Of a stretch of 35,187 bases of DNA, positions 1 to 12,500 are shown one piece after another. The notes beneath the pieces were generated by a model. The model was not told where the DNA came from. It saw only the letters and a list, made by a program, of their open reading frames with translations, and ran no database searches. Every line of letters starts with the position of its first letter. Within the stretch, counting starts at the first letter, position 1. Source of the stretch: a virus. The stretch is taken from IMG/VR virus record IMGVR_UViG_3300044701_002749, positions 1-35,187 of that record; one strand, 5' to 3'. The position numbers were made by a program, and so were the translations under genes.

Positions 1-1
1 T

Positions 2-64
2 CCTTTTAACATCAATGAAAGAATGACTTTTGAGTTTGATAAAAACAATTCTATCATTAACTGA
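2..64 (+). CDS. 3' end of upstream gene, possibly baseplate wedge gp25 (partial)
   Basis: An open frame enters from the left edge and stops at TGA 62-64, giving about 20 residues that include the stretch NINERMTFEF. Only the C-terminus is visible, so no domain can be assigned. In T4 the gene directly before gene 6 is gene 25, a small lysozyme-like baseplate wedge protein, and the next gene here is gp6-like. The gp25 name therefore rests on position alone. The stop codon lies inside a small inverted repeat that precedes the gp6 gene. Confidence 0.5.
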   Translation, partial: PFNINERMTFEFDKNNSIIN

Positions 65-79
65 CTAGTTAACTTTTTC
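57..79 (+). terminator. Weak terminator-like hairpin between upstream gene and gp6 gene
   Basis: TTAACT (57-62) and AGTTAA (67-72) form a 6-bp stem with a 4-nt loop, followed by CTTTTTC. The layout is that of an intrinsic terminator, but the stem is almost entirely A/T and would be unstable. It may be chance in AT-rich DNA. Confidence 0.25.
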
Positions 80-80
80 G

Positions 81-90
81 GGTAAATATT
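81..90 (+). promoter_or_regulatory. Late-promoter-like box before gp6 gene
   Basis: GGTAAATATT resembles the T4-type late box TATAAATA in its TAAATA core. It lies 18 nt before the gp6 start, leaving room for a start site and the GGGA ribosome binding site at 98-101. In AT-rich DNA this is only suggestive. It gains some weight because similar boxes occur before three other transcription-unit-like boundaries in the window. Confidence 0.35.
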
Positions 91-108
91 GATATATGGG
101 ACTTTAAG

Positions 109-3100
109 ATGTCAGTTACGCTAAGACAAACAAATTTAATTTTAAATCAAGACTGGAAAACTATCTATCAGACTTTTCAAAATGCTGATTTTACCAGCTA
201 TGATTTTGAAAATCTAAGAAGGGTAATGATTACCTATCTAAGGGAAAACTACCCCGAAGATTTCAATGACTATATTGAAAGTTCCGAATATCTTGCTCTA
301 ATTGATGCGATAGCATTTATAGGTCAAAGTCTAGCGTTCCGTATAGATTTAGCAAGCAGAGAAAATTTTTTAGAATTAGCCGAGAAAAAAGAAAGTGTTC
401 TCCGATTAGCTAGAATGTTAAGCTATAATGCTAAAAGAAATATCCCTGCACAGGGATTATTGAAATTTGACACAGTAAGTACAACAGAAGATCTATTAGA
501 TAGCAACGGAAGAAATCTACAATCTCAAACAATTATATGGAACGATCCAACGAATATTAATTGGCTAGAACAATTTATTTTAGTATTAAATTCTGCAATG
601 AGTGACAATACAGAATTTGGTCGAAGCCAAGGGCAAGCCACTATACAGAATATTCCGACTGAGCAATATAGATTTAGAACCACTTCAGCTGATGTGCCTA
701 TCTTTACGTTCTCTAAAACTGTAGCTGGTCGGTCGATGGCTTTTGAAATTCTAAGCACTTCTTTTGCAAACAGCGAATCTATATACGAAGAAGCCCCGGT
801 TCCGGGCAATCAGTTTGGTTTTGTATATAGAAATGATAGCAGAGGCGCAGCCAGTCCTAACACAGGATTCTTTGCATTGTTTAAACAAGGTAGTTTAGAG
901 TTAGCTGATTTTTCAATCACCGCCCCTACTACTAATGAAAAGATCAGTGTAGACAGCGAAAACGTAAACAACGATGATGTCTGGTTATTTAAATTAAACA
1001 GCGACGGATCCCCTCTAGAACAATGGACTAAAGTTTCTTCTTTATCCGGTAGCAATATTGCATACAACAGTACAGTAAATGATGTGAGAAATATATTTTC
1101 TGTAGTGACGAAAAGTAATGATCAAATAGATTTAATTTTTGGTGACGGAGTTTACGGAAATTTGCCTAAAGGCACATTTAGAATTTTTTATAGAATTAGT
1201 AACGGACTAACTTATGCTGTAACACCGCCAGAGATGCGAGGAATAAACGTATCAATCCCTTATAGAAATAAACAAGGAGTTGAACATACTCTAACGGTAT
1301 CCATGAGCTTGAAATCTACGGTGAGCTCAGCTTCCTCGTCTGAAGATATTGATACTATAAGAAATAATGCTCCTGCTTTATATTATACACAAAATAGAAT
1401 GATAACGGGAGAAGATTATAATTTAGCACCGTTAAGTGCATCTCAAGATATTGTAAAAGTTAAAGCAGTGAATAGAACCTCTAGCGGAGTTTCTAGAAAT
1501 TTTGACATAATCGATGCTAGCGGCAAATACAGTTCTGTAAACGTATTTGCTAGCGACGGGTACATTTACAAACAAGATATTCAAAGAACTTTAACTTTTA
1601 AATTTTCTAATAGATTAGAAATAGTAAACTTTATAAGAAATAATATTGAACCTATATTCAATGATACTGATGTTTATAATTTTTACTTTTCTAAATTTAC
1701 AAAAATAACATTTTCTGATACACTAACAGAATGGGTGCAGTTAACTAACGATGTTAATAACAGCACGGGCTATTTTAGAAATAAAGAAGACGGTACAAAA
1801 TTTAAAATAGGCACATATACTAGTAATACTTTAAAATATGCTAAAATAGACAGTCTGATTAAATTTATCGTGCCAGAATCTACTGTGGTAGGTAAGAAAT
1901 ATGTTTTTTATGAAAATAAGTTAGTTCTTGTTGATGAAACTTCTCAGGATACAGATTACAGAAATTATATCTGGACTAAGGTAATTAAAGCTGCCGGCGA
2001 CGGAACAAATGCCGATAGGGGAGCACTACCTAACGGTAGAGGGCCAATCGAGTTTAATGATGTTATTCCTTTAGGAGCTATTGCTTCCCGTATAGTTCCA
2101 AGATTTGTTACAAATCTTTCTACGCCTTTGGAAAATGAAATAGTAAATTTAATAACTAACGGATTAAATTTTGGTTTGAGATATGATCAAATAGATTCAG
2201 CCTGGAAAATTATTTCTGCCGCCAATCTTAATACACTATCCGAGTTTTCTCTTGGTAAAGCAGGCGATACTACTAGTAGCTCATTAGATTCATCGTGGAT
2301 CATGTCTTTTATAAAAGAAGGTAGTACATACATTATTACCGTTAGGGGCTTAGATTACATATTTGGATCTAGAAATCAAAATAGATTTTATCTAGATACC
2401 AATCAGAAAACTTTTGATTCTACTACCGGTAAAGCTATCAAAGACAAAGTAGTAGTTTTAAATATTAATACAGATAGTTCTAGAATTACTGAATTAAAAA
2501 GAGATATAGATTTTGAAGTATCTGATACAATCCGATACGATGATGGATATCAGGCATCGGATCAAATCAAAATTAAATTTTCAGACAATGACGACGACGG
2601 AGTGATTGACGACCCTGATTCTTTCGAATCAATTGTGGGCACGGATTCGGGCAGCTTCTTATTTTTTAAAGAAGTCGTGGACGACGCTGGAAATCAAGTG
2701 TTTCAATTTATCGATACTACAGTAGAAAGTATATTGGTAAGAGTTAATGAATCGAATGAAAACCCGGACAATTATGAGTTAGAACAGTTAATTTATTTTT
2801 CGGCCAGCAGCGAAAATGTTATAAAACGTGTTGTTAGAACTAGCAACAACAACAGAACATTTCAACTAGAACCTTCTTACATCGGAGCGGTAGGTCGAGA
2901 CCACCTTAAGTTTCAATATATTCATAATGCCAATGTTGACAGAAGAATAGATCCTAGTGTTAGTAATATTATAGATGTGTATCTCTTAACTAGATCGTAC
3001 GACACTGATTTTAGAAACTATCTAGCAGGTGCAGTTTCTAAACCCGAACCTCCCTCGAGCGAGAGTCTTAGGATCAGCTTTGGATCTAATTTAAATTCTA

Positions 3101-3540
3101 TTAAATCTATCAGTGATGAGATTATATATCATCCGGTGAATTATAAGGTATTGTTTGGAGCAACGGCAGATACAAAATTTCAGGTAGTATTTAAAGTAGT
3201 TAAGAATAATGTAAGATCCGTGAACGACAATGATTTAAAAGTTAGAATAATAACAGCTATTAATGAATTTTTTGATGTTAATAATTGGGACTTCGGTGAT
3301 AGATTTTATTTAGGAGAATTAATAACCTATGTAACAAATACTGTCGCACCAGATATTAGCAATTTAGTTATATTACCTAAGCAATCTACACAAGTTTTTG
3401 GAAGCCTGTTTGAAATACAAAGCAGATCAGATGAAATTTTTGTGAGCGGAGCCACAGTAGACGATATAGAAATAGTCTCTAGCATTAATGCTGTAGAGTT
3501 AAGAGCTTCGTCTACTACAATTGTTAACGATACGAATTAA
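109..3540 (+). CDS. Baseplate wedge protein, gp6-like
   Basis: Probable T4 gp6-type baseplate wedge subunit. In T4, gp6 forms the inner ring that ties the wedges together around the hub and rearranges when the sheath contracts. The N-terminal region carries the segment I recognise from marine T4-like gp6 proteins (about residues 68-113, with SLAFRIDLASRENFLELAEK). The middle contains a baseplate-J-like section around residues 345-480 with FGDGVYGNLPKG and the MITGEDYN motif. At 1143 aa it is much longer than T4 gp6 (660 aa), as is usual in marine relatives. Residues 826-837 form an acidic DNDDDGVIDDPD loop typical of calcium binding. The start is supported by GGGA seven bases upstream. It lies after the presumed gp25 gene and before the giant gene, as expected for the T4 order 25-6-7. 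The family assignment is fairly firm; the extra domains are unassigned. Confidence 0.8.
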   Translation: MSVTLRQTNLILNQDWKTIYQTFQNADFTSYDFENLRRVMITYLRENYPEDFNDYIESSEYLALIDAIAFIGQSLAFRIDLASRENFLELAEKKESVLRLARMLSYNAKRNIPAQGLLKFDTVSTTEDLLDSNGRNLQSQTIIWNDPTNINWLEQFILVLNSAMSDNTEFGRSQGQATIQNIPTEQYRFRTTSADVPIFTFSKTVAGRSMAFEILSTSFANSESIYEEAPVPGNQFGFVYRNDSRGAASPNTGFFALFKQGSLELADFSITAPTTNEKISVDSENVNNDDVWLFKLNSDGSPLEQWTKVSSLSGSNIAYNSTVNDVRNIFSVVTKSNDQIDLIFGDGVYGNLPKGTFRIFYRISNGLTYAVTPPEMRGINVSIPYRNKQGVEHTLTVSMSLKSTVSSASSSEDIDTIRNNAPALYYTQNRMITGEDYNLAPLSASQDIVKVKAVNRTSSGVSRNFDIIDASGKYSSVNVFASDGYIYKQDIQRTLTFKFSNRLEIVNFIRNNIEPIFNDTDVYNFYFSKFTKITFSDTLTEWVQLTNDVNNSTGYFRNKEDGTKFKIGTYTSNTLKYAKIDSLIKFIVPESTVVGKKYVFYENKLVLVDETSQDTDYRNYIWTKVIKAAGDGTNADRGALPNGRGPIEFNDVIPLGAIASRIVPRFVTNLSTPLENEIVNLITNGLNFGLRYDQIDSAWKIISAANLNTLSEFSLGKAGDTTSSSLDSSWIMSFIKEGSTYIITVRGLDYIFGSRNQNRFYLDTNQKTFDSTTGKAIKDKVVVLNINTDSSRITELKRDIDFEVSDTIRYDDGYQASDQIKIKFSDNDDDGVIDDPDSFESIVGTDSGSFLFFKEVVDDAGNQVFQFIDTTVESILVRVNESNENPDNYELEQLIYFSASSENVIKRVVRTSNNNRTFQLEPSYIGAVGRDHLKFQYIHNANVDRRIDPSVSNIIDVYLLTRSYDTDFRNYLAGAVSKPEPPSSESLRISFGSNLNSIKSISDEIIYHPVNYKVLFGATADTKFQVVFKVVKNNVRSVNDNDLKVRIITAINEFFDVNNWDFGDRFYLGELITYVTNTVAPDISNLVILPKQSTQVFGSLFEIQSRSDEIFVSGATVDDIEIVSSINAVELRASSTTIVNDTN

Positions 3541-3551
3541 GGTAGAATTTA

Positions 3552-6500
3552 ATGAGTAAAAATGTTTTTCCAGATAGCCAATTACCGATTAGAAGATCAG
3601 TAGATCTTCTACCAACTGTTTTTCAGACTGACTCTAATGCTAAGTTTTTAGGAGCAGTATTAGATCCGCTTATTCAACCGGGAACCTTACAAAAAACAGT
3701 AGGATATGTAGGTAGAAGATTTGGCAAAACTTATAATGGTAAAGATGTATATTTGGATAGCGATCAAACCTTAAGATCCAGATACCAGCTAGAGCCCGGT
3801 GTAGTTGTAAGAAAAAATTCTGTCATTGAAAAATTTTATGATTATATTGATTTAAAAAATCAAATTAAATTTTTTAATAATAATGTAGAAACAGATAATT
3901 TAATCACAGAATCAGATCATTATTCCTGGAATCCTCCTATTAATTGGGATAAGTTTGTAAATTACAGAGAATATTATTGGGTACCAAGCGGGCCGCCTAG
4001 TGTAAAAATAACCGGCCAGTCTCAGAATATTGTAAGCACATACAAGGTAAAACAAGGTCTTGGAGAAAATTGGATTTTTACTCCTGACGGATTATCAAAT
4101 AATCCTGCAATAGTATTATACAGAGGACAGATTTATAATTTTAATGTTTCATTGCCGGGCGAAGGATTTTCGATAAGAACCAATTATGACACCGGACCTT
4201 TAATTTATAATCCTACACTTCCGTACAATGCTAATCAATTAGCTGTATATGATGGAAAGCTATGGAAGGCAAAAACTTTCATATCTCCTGCAGACGGAAG
4301 CAGTATAACTTTTGAGTCGCAGGATTGGGAATATATTGAAGACGTATCCAACCAGAGTATTTTTGATTATAATAATGGAGTTACTAACAATAACGTAGAT
4401 ATAGGAACTGTTACATTTTCAGTGCCGTTCGATGCACCTGATGTATTGTTTTACCAGAGCACGGTTCATCCAAATAGATTCGGTCGTTTTATTATAGCCG
4501 ATGCGGATACAGCAACAAAAATTAATGTTACTAAAGAAATAGTAGGCAAAAAAACCTATAAAAGCAGTAATGGTGTTGAGTTCTCAAACGGAATGATAGT
4601 GGAGTTCATAGGTCAAGTAATCCCTGAAAAATATTCAAGAGATACTTGGTTAGTTGAGGGAGTAGGATCTGCTATCACACTGACAAAATTTACAGATCTA
4701 ATAGTACCTGTACTATCAACTAAAGTTCCAGAGGTTCTTTTTGATAATGCAGGATTCGACACTGATCCGTTTGATGATGCTAGCGAGTATCCAGGAGACA
4801 AGGATTATATTACTATCAATCGAGCTAGTCCTGATCTTAATCCTTGGAGTAGGTACAATCGATGGTTTCATAGATCGATTTTAGAATATGCTCATAAAGT
4901 AAACGGTTCAGATTTTGATTCGATAGAAACATCTAGAGCAAAAAGGCCTATTATAGAATTTGATGCCGGATTGCAATTATTCAATCACGGCAGAATTGCT
5001 AAACAGACAGTAGATTATATTGATACCTTCACTGACGATATATTTTCAAAAATCGAAGGAAGCAAAGGTTATAACATAGATGGTGAAGATCTTTTTGACG
5101 GCGCAAGAATCTTAATTATAGCTGACAAAGATTCGTTGTCTAACAATAAAATTTATAAAGTTGAGTTCATTCAACATCCGGATCCTGTAACAGGACAGAG
5201 AAGAAATCAAATTACATTAAGAGAAACAGAAGATACTATTTCTAATTTTGGAGAATCGATATTAATAAGTCGAGGAATTGAAAATAGAGGAAAGATGTTT
5301 TATTACGATGGTACTAGTTGGAAATCCTGCCAAGATAAAACCTCTGTTCAACAGGCCCCCTTGTTTGATATTTTTAATGAGAACAAAGAAAGTTTTTCTG
5401 ATCAAACAGCATATGAAACTTCTTCTTTTACCGGGTCAACAATTTTAAGTTATTCTGTAGGCAATGGACCGGTTGATTCAGAATTAGGTTTCTCTATTTC
5501 TTATCTAAACATTAATAATGTAGGTGATATAGAATTTGATTTTAATTGGGATAATGAAAATTTTTCTTATTATATTCAAAGAGAAAAATTTACAAAAAAT
5601 ATTAATACCGGATTTTTACAAAATAACCTAACTGATACGTACCATAATTGTTGGACTACGACTGATAAGGAAATTTTACAGCCGATAATTGATAGCAAAA
5701 TTGTTGAGGAGGCTTCTAACAAAATAACATTTAATACTGTACAGTGGAATGAGATAGATACTGAAAATTATAAAATCATTTTTTATATAAACGGTAAAAA
5801 AGTTTCTAGCGACAAGATTGATGTGTTGTCTGGAATCTTGAATCGAGGCGAATTCATTTTTACAGATACATTAAATCAAGATGATGTTGTAAGTCTTAAA
5901 TTATACAGTAATATAATGCCCGAAGAAGGATATTATGAGATACCCATCGGCCTAGAAAAAAATCCATTAAATCAAGATCTTAAAAAGTTTACATTAGGGC
6001 AAGCGGTCGATCATTTATCCACTGCTATTGAAATCGACGACAGAGTCGTTGGAGATTATCCAGGTCCTAGTAATCTGAGAGATTTAAATGATTATCAAAA
6101 CAAAACTAAAAGATTTGTTAAACATTCTGGTATTACGCCATTAGCCGTAGCATTATTATGCGACAAAAAACTTAATTTAATTAAATCTATAGAATATTGC
6201 GAACAGTCTTATTCGGAATTTAAAAATAAATTTATTGAATTAATTTCAGATACTATCTATAATGACGACCCGACCGAATTTGTAGATCAGATAATATCTG
6301 AAATGGGTAGAACTAAAACATCGGCGAGTTCTTTCGTAGATTCGGATATGATAGGATCGGGTGCATTTACAGAAATTAGATATGTAGTAGATGATCCGGG
6401 AATTAAAACTTATACGTTATCAACTCCCTTCGATCTAGAAACCGCAAGCAGAAAAGCTGTTTACGTTTATGTTAACGGACAGCAAAAAATTGTTGAAAAA

Positions 6501-9500
6501 GATTATTATTTTAATAAATCTTTTTCTTTCGTTACACTTAAAATTGATCTTCAAGAAAACGATTTGATTCAGATCAGAGAATACAATTCGTCGAGCTATA
6601 ATTTTGTTCCGCCTACTCCTACAAGCTTAGGATTATATAAGAAATACCTACCAAGAAAATTTTTAGATGATACCTATGTCGAACCAGTGTATGTCATTCA
6701 AGGCCACGACGGAAGTATTACTAGGGCTTATAATGATTATAGAGATGACGTTATCTTGGAATTTGAATTAAGAATTTATAACAATATAAAAATCCAATAC
6801 AATGCATCTCTTTTTGATATAGATTTGATTTTTTCAAGTTATTACGGCGGCGGAAAATTTGACAAAAGTCAAATAGATCCATTGCTAATTCAAGATTTTC
6901 TAAAATGGGTTTCTGGTACTAACATTGATTATACTAATAACAACTATTTTGATTCTGAGAATAGTTTTACATATACCTACAGCGATATGGCTGATAAGCC
7001 AGGAAAAACATCGTTACCTGGATACTGGAGAGGAGTTTACAATTGGTTCTATGATTCGTATAGACCTCATGTATGCCCTTGGGAACTTTTAGGGTTCACC
7101 GAACAACCAGACTGGTGGGAATCTCAATACGGGTCGGCACCTTATACTAGCGGTAATCTGTTACTATGGGAAGATTTAGAGAATGGAATTATCAGACAAG
7201 GAAATAGACAAGGAATCTATGATAGGTATAAAAGACCCGGATTAACCAAACAAATTCCTGTAGATAATAACGGAAATTTATTAAGTCCACTGGATTCATC
7301 TTTAGCCAGTAATTTTGCCTTAATAAACAATCAAGGTCCTTTTGTATTGGGAGATGTTGGCCCTGTCGAGTATGCGTGGAGGTCTAGTTCGGAGTTTCCA
7401 TTTGCGGTAGTCAAGGCTCTTTGTTTATTAAGACCGTTTGAGTACATTAACGCTTGTTTAGATTTTACAAGAATTAAAAAAAATATTGCAGGACAATATG
7501 TTCATTCAAGTACTGATATTTTTGTAAAATTAGAAAATATTGTTATTCCTAAAGTAGGAGAAGATCAGACTTACGGTCTTATTTCTCTATTAATGGACTA
7601 TGCAAGAAGCCTTGCTTTGGATGAGTCTTCTTTACAAGAGCTTATTAATAATATCGATGTTAATCTTAGCACACGATTGTCTGGGTTTGTTGACAAGGGT
7701 CAACAGAAGTATCTTTTAGATAGTAAATCTCCTAGCTCTACTTCAAGTAGTATTTTCATACCTCAAGAAAATTATGAAATTATTTTTAATGTAAGTACTC
7801 CTGTTTTTACACTTTCTTACAGTGGGGTATTAATAGAAAAGGTTAATCGAGGATGGAAGATAAACGGATATGATAATCAATTTCCTTATTTCAATTATTA
7901 CGAGGCTGCGATTTCTAGTAATGATCCTACATTGTCAGTAGGGGGAGTTAGTGAAGATGTTCTTCGCTGGGAACAAGAAAAATTTTACGGTAACGGTGTT
8001 TGCATAAGTTATCAGAATAATTTTTATCGAACTATAAAAAGTTTTAGAAGTGGATTAGATTTTAATACAGAAAATCTTAAAGAGATTGCTGGACCTGCTA
8101 CTGTAGGTTCAATCACTGCATTATACAGAAGAACCTTCAATCGTCTGCGTAAAAAAACTTTAACTTACGGAACAATTTTACCTACTATCCAGGCTGTAGT
8201 TGATTTTCTTTTTGGATACGGTGAATTTTTAAAAGCCAGCGGATTTGTTTTTGATTTATATGACAAAGAAAATAAAACTGCTCAAGATTGGATTACTTCG
8301 GCCAAAGAGTTTATGTTTTGGACAAAACATAATTGGGAGGAAGGCGCTATTCTAAGTTTAAGCCCGTCAGCAGCTAAAGTTAATATTAATATAGATTTAG
8401 GAGTAGCAGATAATTTATTTGATAGCTTTTATCCTTATCAGGTTTTACGTGCCGACGGCAAAGTTTTACAGCCTGCGTTTATAGATATCAAAAGAGATTT
8501 TCAAAATATCACTGTTTCAACAAATAACACAACTGACGGAATTTATTTCTTAAAAACTTATTTTGTTCTCAAAGAACACGTTACTATATTTTCTGATAGG
8601 ACAGTTTTTAATGATGTTATCTATGATAAGCCAACAGGTTATCGTCAAGAGCGTATTAAGAGTCGCGGATTCCGCACAGTGGATTGGGACGGTGACTACA
8701 CTAGCCCTGGATTTTTATTCGATAATGTAAGTATTGAATCTTGGCAACCATTTACCGATTATAGATTGGGCGATATTGTAGTCTACAAATCTTTTAATTG
8801 GACTAGCCAATCAAATCAAAAAGGAACAGAATTATTTGATGAATCTAAATGGAGCAAATTAGATTCGACCCCTCAGAAACAACTAGTTTCAAATTTTGAT
8901 TATAGAATTAATTTATTTGAAGATTATTATAATCTCGATGCCGAAGGGTTAGGAACCACTCAGAGAGAGTTAGGTCGACATTCGATCGGATATCAAGCGA
9001 GAAATTATCTTCAAAATATTGCAGAAGATGAAATTACACAGTTTCAACTGTACCAAGGATTTATCAGAGAAAAAGGCACTAGTAATGCTATAACTAAGAT
9101 TTTTGACAAACTTAGCAAAACAGACGACGATAGTATAGTATTGAATGAAGAATGGGCTATTCGAACCGGCCGGTTCGGCGGCATCAACGAGTTATTAGAA
9201 ACTGAAATTCAAATCGCCAAAACTAATTTTGAAGTCAATCCTCAGCCAATGTTAGTAGTTGACGAACAAATTAGCAATGTTAAAATAGATCAAAAATATA
9301 GAATTAATTCTAATGACATTATAAAATCAGCTGACGGATTTTTTACTACGAATATTAATCCTGTAAAATATTACGAATTAAATTCAAGAATTTCGGGCTA
9401 TGTTAAGCCCGACCAGGTTGATTTTGTAGTAAAAAATAAAAATGAAATTTTAGATTTAGACATAAATCTTGTTCAAGAAAACAATTATATATGGATCACC

Positions 9501-12500
9501 TATGATGATCAAAGTTGGAATGTTGTAAGATTTGAAAATCAACCTTTATTAATCATCGAATCTGTAACTGAATTAATCGATCTTGAAATAGAAATAAGAT
9601 TTAATAGAGTTCATGAAATACAAGAAAATGATATAATAGGTTTAAGAAATATAATCGATTTAGAAGGATTCTTCTTTGTAAAATCTAAAACAGCTAGATC
9701 GATTATAGTAGAAAAAAGAGAAGACGCTGATTCACCTGCTATAGATGATAGTGCTATACAAACAATAAATTTGTTAGTTCCTGCTCGTCTTGATAGTTAT
9801 AATACTTTAGATCTTGCTGAAATAGCAGCACTAAAAAAAGATACTAAATTATGGTTAGACAATGATCAGAATAATAGATGGGAAGTAATTCAAAAACAAA
9901 AATCATATTCTTATAAAAATCTTATAGAGTACGGTATTCAAGAGCCTGTCGGTAGCGGCACAGCAGTACTATACATCAATAGTTTAAAACAGATTATTAG
10001 TAGTATGCCTAACACTGGGTATCTTTACTCGTATGTAGAAACATCTAGAGGACTAGAACTTTATCAGATAATTACTTCGCCTAGCGAATTTAGAAGTCAG
10101 TTATCTCGAGTGTTTGGATCAGCAGTTGCAGCAACACCAGATGGTCAGTTTTTAATTGTAGGTTCACCTAATGCTAGTTATATCAAGAGTAAATTTATGG
10201 GAGAATTTGATCCCAGACAGGATTATTTTGCTAGTGAAATAGTAATTTATAACGGTAAATTATGGAAGGCAGTAACAGATGTTCCGGGAAATCCTTCTGC
10301 CCCCACACTTGAACAAATAAGAAATGGCGAAGTTCCTACAGATTCTTCATACATAGATATCTATTCAGTGGACTGGGAACCTGTAACAATAATAGAAGCC
10401 AATTCTACTGGCAGATTACCTGGTTATAATAATCAGGGAATGGTAACAATTTATAAATTTGAATCTAATAGGTGGACTGAATTTATTTCGATAGTTAGTC
10501 CAAGACCTTCCGCGGATGAATTATATGGTAGTGCAATTTCAGTTGGACAAAGCGGAGACAAATATTATCTATCCATCTCTGCTCCTGGTGCTTTAGAAAG
10601 CAGAGGTAGGGTTTATCTTTATGTCTACGACAATGAAACAGTTCAAGAAGTTGATAGTGCTTCTATAGTAACCAGCGGATCGGGATACTCTGTCTACGAA
10701 GTTGCAGATGTTGAAATAGTTGAACCTGGATCTAATTATAATATAGATTCAGCTGGAATAACCTTGTCTGTTAATTATCTAGGACAAACAGCAACCTTCA
10801 CTGCAACAGTTGATACTGAAACTATAGTTCCAGGGGACGTTGATTTATTATTTCCAATAAAAACGATAGCACCTCTAGATAGAGGATTATGGAACAATCT
10901 TCCTGCTGGTCCTCTAATAGCAACGGCCGAACCAACTTTTAGCTCGGATGGTTCGACATTAAGCTCTGGATGTATTTTAAGATTGACATTTAGAGAAGTA
11001 GATGTCGGAGCAACAGTATTAACAGTTAATTATGAAGGACAAATTGCTACATTTTCTGGTACGGTTTCCGCCGGCGAAGTAATTTCAGTCGAGCCTATTA
11101 GTAGGGGAAGATTCACAACAATTCGAACTTCGCCTGCAAGCACCACTGTAGAACCTTCATACGGATCAGGCGCTACTTTATCTATTGTGTATAGAGAAAG
11201 GATTACTAAAGGATGGAGGCATTTAGAAGATATAAATTACAGAGGGGTATTCAATCCTAATGGAGGATATAACCCGTATACTGGGGCTTTTGAAACAGCC
11301 AGTGCTGTAAGATTTTATCCAGCAGGTAGTGTAATATGGTGGGATAATAAATTGTGGAAGGCATTAGTAGACACAGATTTAAGTGACGACGGCAGTTCGT
11401 TGTATTTAGGATTAAATGATTGGATCGAATTAGATTCCATATCGACACAATCTTCGTTACCAACTAATATTGCGTTAGGTGATGATGGATCTACATTAGC
11501 GGCTGGGTTATTAGATAAAAATCAAGTAGCAGAATTAGTCAAAGCAGGAGATCTTTTTGGATCCAGCCTAGCAATGAACAAAGATGGAAGTATTTTAGTT
11601 GTAGGTTCTCCAAACAGCGACGGTCAATTTTTTGTAAATTATAGAGGAGTCTGGAGCCAATTTCAGGAATATACAGAATCTGATGTAGTTCAATACGACG
11701 ACAACTATTACAGGCTTATGGATACCTCAACTCCAGGACCAGTTGATTCTTCTATAGTCAGTAAGGGAGATGTGCCTGTTCTTGGAATAACAGAATCGAC
11801 ATTATCGGATTCGACACCTTGGCTACCTATAGGGAACCTCAGCACAGTTAGCTCAGGAAAAATCCACATCTATAAAAGAGATGCAAACGAAGTTTATAAT
11901 TTAATTCAGGTTATCACTTCTGAAAACATAGAAAACTATAATAATACAGATTCTGGTTTAGATATAGGAATTTATTCTGGAGATAAATTTGGATTTAGTT
12001 TAGATTTAGACGAGGCAGGAACCACATTGGTAGTTTCGAGTCCAGATGCAGACAGTAATTTACAGAATCAGGGATCGGTGTATGTATTTTCGACTACCAA
12101 CTTAGCTTCTCCTACCTATAATTTAGACCAGAAAATTTCTAGTTATGAATCTTATAATAACGAACAGTTTGGATTTTCTGTCAGTGTTGATTACAATGCT
12201 GAAAAAATTGTTGTAGGGGCTAAGAACGCCCCTTACAAAATTCCTGTGAGATTTGATATCTCAGTCGGCACAACATTTGACGGTAATGCTACTAGCTTTA
12301 GCGAACCGCAAGGCTATACAGGACAGGTATATGTATTTGAAAAGAAGTCTAACATATATCTATTGGCAGAAAAATTAGAAGCTGATCTGCAAAACGCTGA
12401 ATCTTTTGGTTACAGCATTGATACTTTTGGTTCTGTGATTGTCACAGGCTCACCTAATTATAGAGCTCCTTTAGAAACACAAGGTCAGGTTTTAAGTTCT

